A DNA stretch of 29,195 nucleotides from Paraktedonobacter sp035294465 (GTDB taxonomy: Bacteria; Chloroflexota; Ktedonobacteria; Ktedonobacterales; Ktedonobacteraceae). The translations under genes were made by a program, and so were the position numbers. Within the stretch, counting starts at the first letter, position 1. Each line of letters begins with the position of its first letter. Below the pieces are notes generated by a model. It did not search any database, was not told the DNA's origin, and saw only the letters and a program-made list of their open reading frames with translations. Positions 1 to 7,255 of the stretch are shown in pieces. The stretch spans positions 1 through 29,195 of the forward strand of contig DATGKW010000072.1 in assembly GCA_035294465.1 (NCBI GenBank). Direction: 5' to 3'.

Positions 1-873
1 TCAGCTCGACTTGGCTGTGAGCTGACCATCGCCAGCGAAACCTTTCAGTATACCGGAAGCTTCAAATTTCGCGCCGCCTACAATCTGCTTTCCAGCATTC
101 CACAACGGCAGGTAATCGCGGCCTCGTCGGGCAATTTTGGCCAGGCCATAGCCTACGCCAGCAAGCTGCTTGGCAAGACCTGTGTAGTCGTGATGCCCGC
201 GACTTCGGCCCATGTGAAGGTAGCTGCGGTTCAGGCGTATGGAGGTATCACCGATCTGATTGACACGCGGCAAATCAGCCGGGCCGAACGCGTTCGGCAG
301 TTATTGGCTGAACATCCAGACGCTTTTCAGGCCAATGCTTATGACGATTATCGCGTAGTGGCTGGCAACTCAACCCTGGGCAAAGAGATCCTGGGCGCGA
401 GCGATTTTGATATACTGGTGGTCCCTGTCGGCGGCGGTGGTCTCTCTTCAGGCCAGGTCATCGCACGCGATTACCTGAACGCGCGCGCGGAGATTATCGG
501 CGCGGAGCCGCAGCCGGCCAACGACGCTGCGCGCTCCCTGCACACCGGGCAGCTTATCCACAATGAACAGGAACCGCCGACAGTTGCCGACGGAGCCAGG
601 ACACTCAGCCTGGGCGACCTTAATTGGGAAATTCTGCGCCAGGGAATCGCGGATATCCTGGAAGTTCCCGATTCTCTGACCCTGGCCGCGCTGCGGGAAT
701 ACTTTGCCCTCAACCTCAAAGTCGAACCAACAGGAGCACTGGCCCTGGGAGCAGTGCTCGCCCATCCCCAACGTTTCGCCGGCAAGCGTGTTTGCTGCAT
801 TGTCAGCGGTGGCAATGTCGATCCTTCGGTCTATATCCAGGCGTTGCAGGAATCACTCGACTATGCAAACTGA
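1..873 (+). CDS. PLP-dependent threonine/serine dehydratase, 3' part
   Basis: This is the last 290 codons of a fold-type II pyridoxal-phosphate enzyme. The reading frame is open from the first base, so the N-terminus lies outside the window. The Schiff-base lysine is in GSFKFRAA (K22 of the visible part). The phosphate-binding loop is SSGNFGQA (42-49) and the glycine-rich VGGGGLSSG follows at about 143-151. This combination is typical of the threonine dehydratase / serine racemase family of about 310-330 residues, so only some 20-40 residues are missing. No C-terminal ACT regulatory domain is present, since the protein stops soon after the catalytic fold. That favours a catabolic or racemase-like enzyme over the long biosynthetic IlvA. 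The stop overlaps the convergent neighbour by 13 bases. Exact substrate (threonine, serine or a hydroxy-aspartate) cannot be told from sequence. Confidence 0.9.
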   Translation, partial: SARLGCELTIASETFQYTGSFKFRAAYNLLSSIPQRQVIAASSGNFGQAIAYASKLLGKTCVVVMPATSAHVKVAAVQAYGGITDLIDTRQISRAERVRQLLAEHPDAFQANAYDDYRVVAGNSTLGKEILGASDFDILVVPVGGGGLSSGQVIARDYLNARAEIIGAEPQPANDAARSLHTGQLIHNEQEPPTVADGARTLSLGDLNWEILRQGIADILEVPDSLTLAALREYFALNLKVEPTGALALGAVLAHPQRFAGKRVCCIVSGGNVDPSVYIQALQESLDYAN

Positions 874-1466
874 AACTGGCCGGTAAAGAGATTAAAGCGC
901 CCCTGGCCGCCGTCGGCGGCGCTGAAGATGACGATATTCTGTTGCAAGCTCTGGATGGTAAGCGTACCCTCATGCCGGGGCGATTGATAGGTATGCAAAC
1001 TCTGCCGCCCGCTCTGCAAGTTCTCTTGCAAAACCGCCAGCGCTCCAATCTCCGGCTGGCGCGTCAGCGCTCCCGCGTAAATCGAGTAAACTTCGTTGTT
1101 GAGCACGGTGCGGGCAAGGTTGACGGGCTTCAGAACATTCGCCGGCACAGGGATGGGTCCTCCATCGCTGAGAGTGAAAACACCGGTACGTATCTGAGAG
1201 GCAATGGGAGCCTGCGCACCTTGCGACCCAACGGGAATAGGAGAAGCCGGGTGAGAGCGGGTCGCCGCGCCCTGCCCCGACCCGGTCGAGGTGTGCAGCC
1301 AGATCATGATGCCTGTGGCGACTGTAGCAATAATTACGAGTGCGAGGAGAGCCGTAAGCAACGGACGGATAGTACGCCCAGGTTGCAGCGCTTTTTGCCT
1401 GGCACGTGCGTTTTGCCAGCTCAAGTCCCTCCGCATGGCAATCTGCCGGCGATGATCTTTCCTCAT
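861..1466 (-). CDS. Single-pass membrane protein of unknown function
   Basis: About 201 residues. A short basic cytoplasmic N-terminus (RKDHRR, RARQK) is followed by one hydrophobic helix (about residues 36-57 from this start) and a Gly/Ser/Pro-rich linker, then a C-terminal domain of about 120 residues that should lie outside the cell. I do not recognise the domain. The start chosen is the ATG at 1466, which has a good ribosome site (GAAGAGG, about 6 bases upstream). An in-frame ATG at 1496 would add 10 residues; it lies 5 bases after a TATACT box and could be a leaderless alternative. The gene is convergent with the dehydratase and overlaps its 3' end. The secreted-protein gene lies upstream on the same strand, so both could act at the cell surface, but no function can be assigned. 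Confidence 0.7.
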   Translation of the reverse strand: MRKDHRRQIAMRRDLSWQNARARQKALQPGRTIRPLLTALLALVIIATVATGIMIWLHTSTGSGQGAATRSHPASPIPVGSQGAQAPIASQIRTGVFTLSDGGPIPVPANVLKPVNLARTVLNNEVYSIYAGALTRQPEIGALAVLQENLQSGRQSLHTYQSPRHEGTLTIQSLQQNIVIFSAADGGQGRFNLFTGQFQFA

Positions 1467-1488
1467 AAGAACCTCTTCTTCCTTTGAA

Positions 1489-1533
1489 TGTAGCATGAGA
1501 AAGTATATGAGAAACGTATTATCTCATGCTACA
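1489..1533. promoter_or_regulatory. 12-bp inverted repeat flanking a -10-like box
   Basis: TGTAGCATGAGA (1489-1500) and its exact reverse complement TCTCATGCTACA (1522-1533) are separated by 21 bases. On the minus strand the spacer contains TATACT (1502-1507). The left arm contains the upstream ATG of the membrane-protein gene. No U-tract follows, so an operator around the promoter is more likely than a terminator. No convincing -35 element is visible. Confidence 0.5.
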
Positions 1534-1564
1534 CTCAAAAAAGAGATTTTGCGCAGTGGTCCGG

Positions 1565-2584
1565 CTACGCGTAGTTGATCTGCGTCTCGAAAATCATGGT
1601 GCTCCGCCCTCCTGCGGTGCAACTGTTCGAGCCGAGCGCGTTATACATGTCATTGAAGGATTGCGAGGGGGAATCGGTGCCCGAAGCGTTCTCCGACATG
1701 GTTCCCTTGAAATCCATGGTCCCACCCTCATTGTTGCAGGCCCACACATCCAGTGGCTCCCAGTCATAGGTGGCATCTGCGGTATAGTAGATTTCTGGCA
1801 AGGGCATGCTGTCGACGGCGCCCCAGGCCACATACCAGACCTGGAAATCGCTCCAGTAGCCCGGCGTGTCATCGCCGAAGTCGAAGTAGAGGCGCGAGCT
1901 GGTGTTGTTGTAACCGTTGACCATACTGCTGGTCACGGAGTAGCTGTTCCATTCGGTTTCCAGGTCGCCAGCTCCATAAGCACCAACAACGTTGCTATAG
2001 CCGTTATTGGAAATATAGCTCTGGACACTGTTGACCATGTTACCCCAGGCCTGACCATCGGCATACCAGTTGCTGGTAGCACTGCCGTAGTTGCTCTCAC
2101 CAATGGCAATGGCAAGATCGGTTGAACTGGTACGGCAATCCCAAACCCCCAGAGCGAAGTTGGCTACAGCATGGAGAATGCTAGTATCTGAGACATCAGC
2201 CCCGCCAAAATCATAGGTTCCATAGGTTCCACTACCCAGGTCAACAGGCTGACCCCAGTCCAGGACAATCAATCCCGGTGCTCCTTGAGCTGCGCTGCAT
2301 CCCTGATTGTACATCGTTGTGGCATCAGTGGTGTTTTCGTAGAGTGAAATGGTGTAGGCAGGTGCGGTCACAGATGGTACTGCCTCACTACCCCGCTGGG
2401 CCGCGCTCGTCGTCAGTGGGCGTGGGAGAATCTGAGTCGTACCCTTGTTTGATTGGGATGGATGCTGGCTAACTGCGGCCGCGTGGGCACGGAGAAACGG
2501 CATCAAAAGCAGGCTGAGACAAACGAGCAGAGAGAGACCGATAAATAGCGCTCCCAGGCGCATTGAACGTTGACGAACATCCAT
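1565..2584 (-). CDS. Secreted protein, possible TIM-barrel glycosidase-like
   Basis: About 339 residues from the ATG at 2584, which has GAGGTG 6 bases upstream. A GTG at 2623 would add 13 residues and is less likely. A signal peptide is clear: basic start, long hydrophobic core (LGALFIGLSLLVCLSLLLMPFL) interrupted only by its end, and an Ala-rich cleavage region (AHAAA). A low-complexity Ser/Thr/Gln segment follows. The mature part is rich in Tyr, Trp, Asn, Ser and Gly and has few Lys, as in exported carbohydrate-active or surface proteins. The pattern LIVLDWGQP followed by ALGVWDCR, VVGAYGAGDLETEW and QVWYVAWG resembles the strands of a barrel of the GH25/DUF1906 type, but I see no firm catalytic signature. 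Several Cys could form disulfides. Secretion is confident; the enzyme class is a guess. Confidence 0.7.
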   Translation of the reverse strand: MDVRQRSMRLGALFIGLSLLVCLSLLLMPFLRAHAAAVSQHPSQSNKGTTQILPRPLTTSAAQRGSEAVPSVTAPAYTISLYENTTDATTMYNQGCSAAQGAPGLIVLDWGQPVDLGSGTYGTYDFGGADVSDTSILHAVANFALGVWDCRTSSTDLAIAIGESNYGSATSNWYADGQAWGNMVNSVQSYISNNGYSNVVGAYGAGDLETEWNSYSVTSSMVNGYNNTSSRLYFDFGDDTPGYWSDFQVWYVAWGAVDSMPLPEIYYTADATYDWEPLDVWACNNEGGTMDFKGTMSENASGTDSPSQSFNDMYNALGSNSCTAGGRSTMIFETQINYA

Positions 2585-3142
2585 ATTCAGCACCTCGTCT
2601 TTGAAAAGCTCTCGCTTATCCACACAAGAGAGAGTCTAGAATGAACAATGTGCGCAGAGTTCCTTCAGATATGGCCCGTGCGTAGGGCAAAACGCCTCCT
2701 TTCTTTTCCTGGAAGAGAGCAGCCAGGTGCGCAAACTTCAGATGAACCGGTTCGGAATCCGCACATTCCTCCTTTATGTTTGATATTACCTATCATTCAG
2801 TGTGAGAAAGGATGCGTGCTTTGCTTCCCTGCCCGAACTGGTAATGTGCTATGGAGAGCACAGCACAGCAAAAATGGTGGATCGCAGGCATCTTCAGAGA
2901 AATTGCCTTGTCTCGACAACCTCTCCGCACCGGGGAAAAGGCATCTGAAGCTCTTTAGCACACTATTAGTATACATAAATTTCAATATTGTTGTCAAGTT
3001 CTTAACATTACTTTACAGAGCGCATCTGATTTTCCACTCCACCTGCGGCCGGCATATGACTATTTTGGGCTAAATCCGCTTGCAGAGGAAAGCAAAGCAT
3101 GGTACTCTTTCTCAAGCAAGAGAAAAGAGGAGCGTTTGCCCT
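2585..3142. other. Divergent spacer with long leader of the secreted-protein gene
   Basis: These 558 bases hold no convincing gene. A minus-strand promoter near the right side (2968-2997) would give the secreted-protein gene a leader of about 375 bases. The leader has local stem potential: TGCCTT/AAGGCA arms enclose a short UUGU-CGAG-ACAA hairpin (within about 2895-2945), and CTTCAGATGCC is echoed by CTGAAGATGCC. I could not match it to a known riboswitch class. A 33-codon ORF at 2665-2766 (minus) has AAAGGAGG only one base before its ATG, so translation is doubtful. Confidence 0.5.
2968..2997 (-). promoter_or_regulatory. Sigma-A-type promoter for the secreted-protein gene
   Basis: On the minus strand TTGACA (2992-2997) and TATACT (2968-2973) are 18 bases apart. 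This matches the consensus at 11 of 12 positions. Predicted transcription start is near 2961, some 375 bases before the start codon. Confidence 0.65.
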
Positions 3143-5050
3143 ATGTCTCATCAGAGATTTCGGCCAATCTGCGGCCTGCTTCTCCAGATGGGAGAAACAT
3201 CTTTCGAATTTCTGCCCCATCCATCCTTCCCGGACGAAAAAGAGCGCGTCTTTTGCCTGGAAGGAGGCACCGCTTTTCTTTATAAAACGCTTAATGTTGA
3301 AAGCGGTGAGTTCTTTGCCCTGAAGGTCTTTAAACCTGAGTTTCGCACCGGGCAAATAGCCGCCATCGCTGCTTCCCTTACGCCCTACAAAGATCTGGAT
3401 GCTCTCCAGGTCACACAGCGCCGATGCCTGACCAAAATGGCTTATCCCGAACTCATCAGCTCTTATCCCGAACTGGAAAATGCGATTTTGATGCCCTGGC
3501 TCAGCGCGCCAAGCTGGGCAGAACTGCTCCTCACCCCACAGCTAAGCGCGGCCTACACCCGCGAACAGGCACTCAGCCTGGCCAGAGCTACTGCCAGCGC
3601 TCTTAGCGAACTGGAATTACACGGACTAGCTCACGCCGACCTGGCGGGCAAACACGTTGTGCCAACTCAAGACTGGCAATCCATTCACCTGCTGGATCTG
3701 GAAAAAATGTACCTCCCTGAGCTGCCTCCGCCTCCCCAGAAGAGCCAGGGTACGCCCGGTTATCAGCACCGCTTGTTAGGCTCCCAGGGGCAGTGGCGTC
3801 CAGAGGGTGACCGCTTCGCAGGCGCAATCCTGCTGACGGAGATGCTCACCTGGTGGAATCCTCGCGTACGCGCCTACGTGGATGAACAGGCCGCGAGCCT
3901 CTTCCAACCGGCAGATCTTCAGGCAGCGGAGACTCCTCGCAGACAGGTGGTACGTGAAACGCTGCACACGCTCAGCCCCCATTTGCAGGAACTGTTCGAC
4001 CAGGCATGGTTTTCGCGCTCTCTGGCAGAATGCCCACCTCTGTGCGCCTGGGCGGCGGCGCTGGACTGGCAGCACGCTTTCGCGAGTCAGGAGCTGACCT
4101 CTGGCCCTCAGCAAGATACTCTCTCGCTCGTGGATACCGGACCTGCGCCGGAGCAGGCCCCAGCCATTCTACCAGAGCATCAAACGGCACAACCCGTGCC
4201 GGTTCTGGTGGAGACGCACACTCCCCCTGCTGAACCAATCTTTGTTTTCACACTGCCTGTCCCCGGAGCAATGGATACCCCGCCGACCATCCAGACCAGG
4301 CTCAACCAGGTCTCTTCCCCTATCCTGACCCCTCTGCCTATCGATCCGGCCACTGCCAGGCGCAAAAGTTCCTCCACGCGGCGGAAAATTCTGCTGCTGG
4401 CCCTACTGACACTGGTAATCCTGGCTGGCAGCAGTATACTGCTTTTTCGAGGTACCGCCCATTCTGCCCCACAACTGAGGCCCACCAGCACGACATCAGA
4501 ACAATCTCTGGGGGGTAGCAACGGTATTACGGTTGTGATTTCTCCCACAATACCAGGGCAAACGCCCGGTGCTAAATCAACCTCCACTACCGGCATCGCA
4601 CCAGGCTCGACACCCACTATTGGCTCAACATCCACCACCGGCTCCTCACCGCAACCCACAGCCGCGCCGACACCCACGGCCGTGCCGACGCCCAGACCAA
4701 CACCAACACCCACGCCCAAGCCCCCTGGATGCCTGACCCATAACTGGACAATGACGCTAAGCCCAACCTATGCGGCTGGCGGCCTCGCATTTTATGTAAG
4801 CTCTTACTGCAAGGGAATTGTCTATCTCAAGATAACCACTGTACCGGCTTCAGATGGGCACGAGGTCGATTTCCAGATCTGCTATGGGCTACGTACCACA
4901 AACTGCTCGGCCTGGCTGGCTTACCCCGGTCTCAATGTCTGGGGTGAAGTAGCTTCTGGCTTGAAAGCAGGCCAGGTATTCTATATCAATGGCCGCTGCC
5001 AAAAATGCACCGGATCGTCCTTTGTCGTGGATGGCACTGTGAAATATTAG
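3143..5050 (+). CDS. Membrane-anchored atypical Ser/Thr kinase-like protein
   Basis: About 635 residues from the ATG at 3143 (AGAGGAG about 10 bases upstream); a TTG at 3080 is a longer alternative. Residues 1-310 look like a protein-kinase fold: FALKVF with the ATP lysine at K61, a catalytic loop H164-A-D166-LAGKH, D185-LE at the DFG position, GTPGY in the activation segment, and D223 with LLTEMLTW matching helix F. Catalytic Asp and metal Asp are kept, but Arg of HRD is Ala, the loop Lys is Ala and the loop Asn is His171, and the glycine loop is weak. It may be an atypical kinase or a pseudokinase. A transmembrane helix lies at about 415-436, followed by a Thr/Pro/Ser linker of about 100 residues and an extracytoplasmic domain (about 546-635) with six cysteines. 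The layout resembles PknB-type sensor kinases. The sedolisin gene follows 168 bases downstream. Confidence 0.75.
   Translation: MSHQRFRPICGLLLQMGETSFEFLPHPSFPDEKERVFCLEGGTAFLYKTLNVESGEFFALKVFKPEFRTGQIAAIAASLTPYKDLDALQVTQRRCLTKMAYPELISSYPELENAILMPWLSAPSWAELLLTPQLSAAYTREQALSLARATASALSELELHGLAHADLAGKHVVPTQDWQSIHLLDLEKMYLPELPPPPQKSQGTPGYQHRLLGSQGQWRPEGDRFAGAILLTEMLTWWNPRVRAYVDEQAASLFQPADLQAAETPRRQVVRETLHTLSPHLQELFDQAWFSRSLAECPPLCAWAAALDWQHAFASQELTSGPQQDTLSLVDTGPAPEQAPAILPEHQTAQPVPVLVETHTPPAEPIFVFTLPVPGAMDTPPTIQTRLNQVSSPILTPLPIDPATARRKSSSTRRKILLLALLTLVILAGSSILLFRGTAHSAPQLRPTSTTSEQSLGGSNGITVVISPTIPGQTPGAKSTSTTGIAPGSTPTIGSTSTTGSSPQPTAAPTPTAVPTPRPTPTPTPKPPGCLTHNWTMTLSPTYAAGGLAFYVSSYCKGIVYLKITTVPASDGHEVDFQICYGLRTTNCSAWLAYPGLNVWGEVASGLKAGQVFYINGRCQKCTGSSFVVDGTVKY
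4658..4725 (+). repeat. Short Pro/Thr-coding tandem repeat in the kinase linker
   Basis: Repeats of ACACCCACGCC-like units encode alternating Pro and Thr (PTPRPTPTPTPKPP and similar). This is a low-complexity spacer between the membrane helix and the outer domain. The same DNA gives a misleading Gly/Val-rich ORF on the other strand. Confidence 0.7.
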
Positions 5051-5190
5051 CGGGAACCATCCACTGCCATGTTGGCTATATCACCGTTTTTCTATGAAAC
5101 GGCTCATTGCTCAGGCAGCTTTGCCGGGCTATACTCGCGGTTGACGAGGAAAACGTGTGGGGCGGCTGACGATATTCCTGGAAAGTATAC

Positions 5191-5204
5191 GTGAGCTAGC
5201 TCAC
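5191..5204. promoter_or_regulatory. 14-bp perfect palindrome before the sedolisin gene
   Basis: GTGAGCTAGCTCAC is its own reverse complement and ends 14 bases before the sedolisin ATG, just ahead of the ribosome site (GGCGGAG). A TATACG sequence overlaps its left edge (5186-5191). It could be an operator or a short hairpin affecting translation. It was found by eye only. Confidence 0.4.
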
Positions 5205-5218
5205 GGCGGAGATGTTAT

Positions 5219-7081
5219 ATGAAGCAATTCCCTCGGTTTCGATCCAGACTCCTGCTGCAAGGCGGTGTGGGGCTTATTTTGAGCGGGCTACTGCTGATGG
5301 CGCTCAGTGCCTGCTCAATGTCAGGAAGTTCCAACCTTAATCCCTCCCGTAGTTCTCTTACTAGCGGTCAGGGCGTAACACCTGTGTCAACCAGCAGCCC
5401 GCGTGTTGTTGGAGAACAACCGCCCGCAGTCGGCAAGTTGCCAACGGGGGTGCCTCTGCCATCACAGGAGATCAAACCGCTGACCTTTAACCTTGTCTAT
5501 AACGACGCGGCCATGGAACAGGCCGTTGCAGCAATCTATACTCCCGGCTCTCCCACCTACCACCAGTACCTGACTCCTCAGCAAATCGTCCAGCGTTACG
5601 CGGAATCGAACACACAGGTGAATACGGTGAAGAGCTGGCTGACCCAACATGGTTATACTATTCTTGGAGTTGATCCCCTACGCTCCTTCATCCGAGTGCA
5701 GGCACCGGTCAGTTCTATCGAGCAAAGCCTGGGCATCCAGTTGCAGTCCTTCAGTATCCAGGGCCACGAATTTTTCATGCAGGTAGGCAACCCTACGCTC
5801 AGCGGAACCGTGGCCGGCCTGGTGCAATCGGTGGTAGGTCTGGACAATTTCGCTCTGCCAATTTTTAAGCCGCCCTTTGGAGCACTACAGGGCAGTTCGA
5901 CCAGGCAAGGCAATTGCACTGCGTATGGAGCGGATAAGACCCTGACGCGCAATAATCTGGCCGCAGTCTACCAGGCCAGCGCACTTTACAACGAAGGTTT
6001 TCAGGGTCAGGGCATGACCATCGGCGTAGCCGAATTCGACGAGCCATACAATCCCCAGGACGTGGCAAATTACGCGGCCTGCGCGGGCGCTGGTACACCT
6101 CACATCCAAAACATTCGAGTCGATGGCCCGGTCGCTCCCGGCTCCGGCGAGGGCGAGGCGGCGCTCGATCTGGAACTGATTACTGGTCTGGCCCCACGCG
6201 CGCAGATTCTCGATTATCAGGCAGGCACAAATAACGGAAATATTCCGTTTGCCCAGGCCCTGCTCGATGTGTTTAGCCGCGTGGCATCGGACCACCGCGT
6301 TCAGGTGCTCAGCGTCAGCTATGGCACGGGTGAAAGCTCATTTAGCCAGAGCGAGCAAGACGCCGTGAATCGTGCCTTGCGCATGCTAGCTGCCGAGGGC
6401 ATTTCGGTTTTCATCAGCAGTGGCGACTGCGCCGCGTTCTCTGAGCGCGTGCATAACATTGCAATGGTCTCGTTCCCGGCCAGCGCCCCTTACGCCATCG
6501 CTGTGGGTGGCACACACCTGCTGGTGACAAGCAAGAATACGCGTTCCAGCGAGACCACCTGGGGACAGGATGATGGCGCCCCCGTTTGCCAGAACGAATG
6601 GGGCAGCGGAGGTGGTGTAAGCCAGAATCCCGACTTCAAGCGTCCATTCTGGCAAGTGGGTCCCGGCACAACCAGCCACTACGACGGCTCATCCGGTCTT
6701 GTGCTTACAGCCAGTCTCAATCCGGTGGAAGCTCCAAACGGACTGCGCCAGGTGCCCGACCTGGCGGCGGCAGCCTACCCAAATATTGCCATCTACTATG
6801 CAGGGGTCTGGTATGCCTTTGGTGGGACCAGTGCGGCGGCACCAATCTGGGCTGCGGGAGCGTTACTCATAGACCAGGGGCTTAAAAGCCACCACAAAGC
6901 ATTCCTGGGAGGAGTGCCAACCTTCTACACGCTAGCCAACCATCCCGGCCGCTTCCATCCGTACACAGATATTACGCAGGGAAACAACCTGTTCTACTCC
7001 GCCTCTCGCGGCTGGGACTACACCACCGGCTGGGGCTCGCCCAATCTGAGCGATATTCTACAGCTTGAAATGAGCATGTAA
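5219..7081 (+). CDS. Sedolisin (S53) peptidase with propeptide, predicted lipoprotein
   Basis: 620 residues. The N-terminus is a lipoprotein signal: hydrophobic core followed by LSAC with the lipidated Cys at 32, so the protein should be tethered outside the membrane. A pro-kumamolisin domain spans about 85-212 (TYHQYLTPQQ is typical) and would be cut off on activation. The catalytic domain (about 230-620) has all family residues: E313 and D317 in GEGEAALD, oxyanion D403 in SSGD, and nucleophile S538 in FGGTSAAAP. The C-terminal calcium site is present (YTDITQG, then GWDYTTGWGSPN). Sedolisins are acid-active serine-carboxyl endopeptidases. The start ATG has GGCGGAG upstream. It follows the membrane kinase gene on the same strand, and a large inverted repeat lies just after its stop. 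Membrane attachment is unusual because well-studied kumamolisins are released freely. Confidence 0.93.
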   Translation: MKQFPRFRSRLLLQGGVGLILSGLLLMALSACSMSGSSNLNPSRSSLTSGQGVTPVSTSSPRVVGEQPPAVGKLPTGVPLPSQEIKPLTFNLVYNDAAMEQAVAAIYTPGSPTYHQYLTPQQIVQRYAESNTQVNTVKSWLTQHGYTILGVDPLRSFIRVQAPVSSIEQSLGIQLQSFSIQGHEFFMQVGNPTLSGTVAGLVQSVVGLDNFALPIFKPPFGALQGSSTRQGNCTAYGADKTLTRNNLAAVYQASALYNEGFQGQGMTIGVAEFDEPYNPQDVANYAACAGAGTPHIQNIRVDGPVAPGSGEGEAALDLELITGLAPRAQILDYQAGTNNGNIPFAQALLDVFSRVASDHRVQVLSVSYGTGESSFSQSEQDAVNRALRMLAAEGISVFISSGDCAAFSERVHNIAMVSFPASAPYAIAVGGTHLLVTSKNTRSSETTWGQDDGAPVCQNEWGSGGGVSQNPDFKRPFWQVGPGTTSHYDGSSGLVLTASLNPVEAPNGLRQVPDLAAAAYPNIAIYYAGVWYAFGGTSAAAPIWAAGALLIDQGLKSHHKAFLGGVPTFYTLANHPGRFHPYTDITQGNNLFYSASRGWDYTTGWGSPNLSDILQLEMSM

Positions 7082-7089
7082 GGCATTCT

Positions 7090-7161
7090 GTTCACATGAC
7101 ATGGAGGTGTTGTGAAAAATGCACATTATGCATTTTCACAACACCTCCATGTCATGTGAAC
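7090..7161. repeat. Long near-perfect inverted repeat (29-bp arms)
   Basis: Arm 7090-7118 is the exact reverse complement of 7133-7161. Inside, after one unpaired A (7119), TGCA (7120-7123) and TGCA (7129-7132) extend the stem, leaving the loop CATTA. It starts 8 bases after the sedolisin stop. No U-tract follows on the plus strand, so it is not a standard intrinsic terminator. It could be an mRNA-stabilising 3' hairpin, a terminator of another type, or a small mobile repeat (MITE/REP-like). Confidence 0.85.
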
Positions 7162-7181
7162 TCTCAGGACCCCACAAATGA

Positions 7182-7255
7182 ATGAAACAGCCTCGGATGT
7201 GGTAGAGTAAAAGCAGATGAATTATCCGCTCAAGCTAGAAAGAAGGCTGTTTCAT
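7182..7255 (+). promoter_or_regulatory. Inverted repeat covering the start codon of the propeller gene
   Basis: ATGAAACAGCCT (7182-7193) is the exact reverse complement of AGGCTGTTTCAT (7244-7255). The right arm includes the end of the ribosome site (AAGAAGG) and the first two bases of the ATG at 7254. If transcription starts upstream of 7182, the mRNA could fold to hide the start. If it starts later (for example from the weak TGGTAGAGT box near 7201-7209), the repeat would act only at DNA level. Confidence 0.5.

Noticed and set aside
1526..2125. 199-codon open frame on the plus strand
   Set aside because: It is antisense to the secreted-protein gene, which has a signal peptide and a good ribosome site.
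2665..2766. 33-codon ORF with AAAGGAGG upstream in the secreted-protein leader
   Set aside because: The ribosome site is only one base from the ATG, too close for normal initiation, and the peptide has no clear feature. It could matter only as a leader peptide.
2648..3073. 141-codon plus-strand open frame in the divergent spacer
   Set aside because: It crosses the minus-strand promoter, has irregular amino-acid composition and no recognisable domain.
4180..4719. Gly/Val-repeat protein on the minus strand
   Set aside because: It is the reverse reading of the Pro/Thr linker of the kinase; low-complexity repeats give open frames on both strands.
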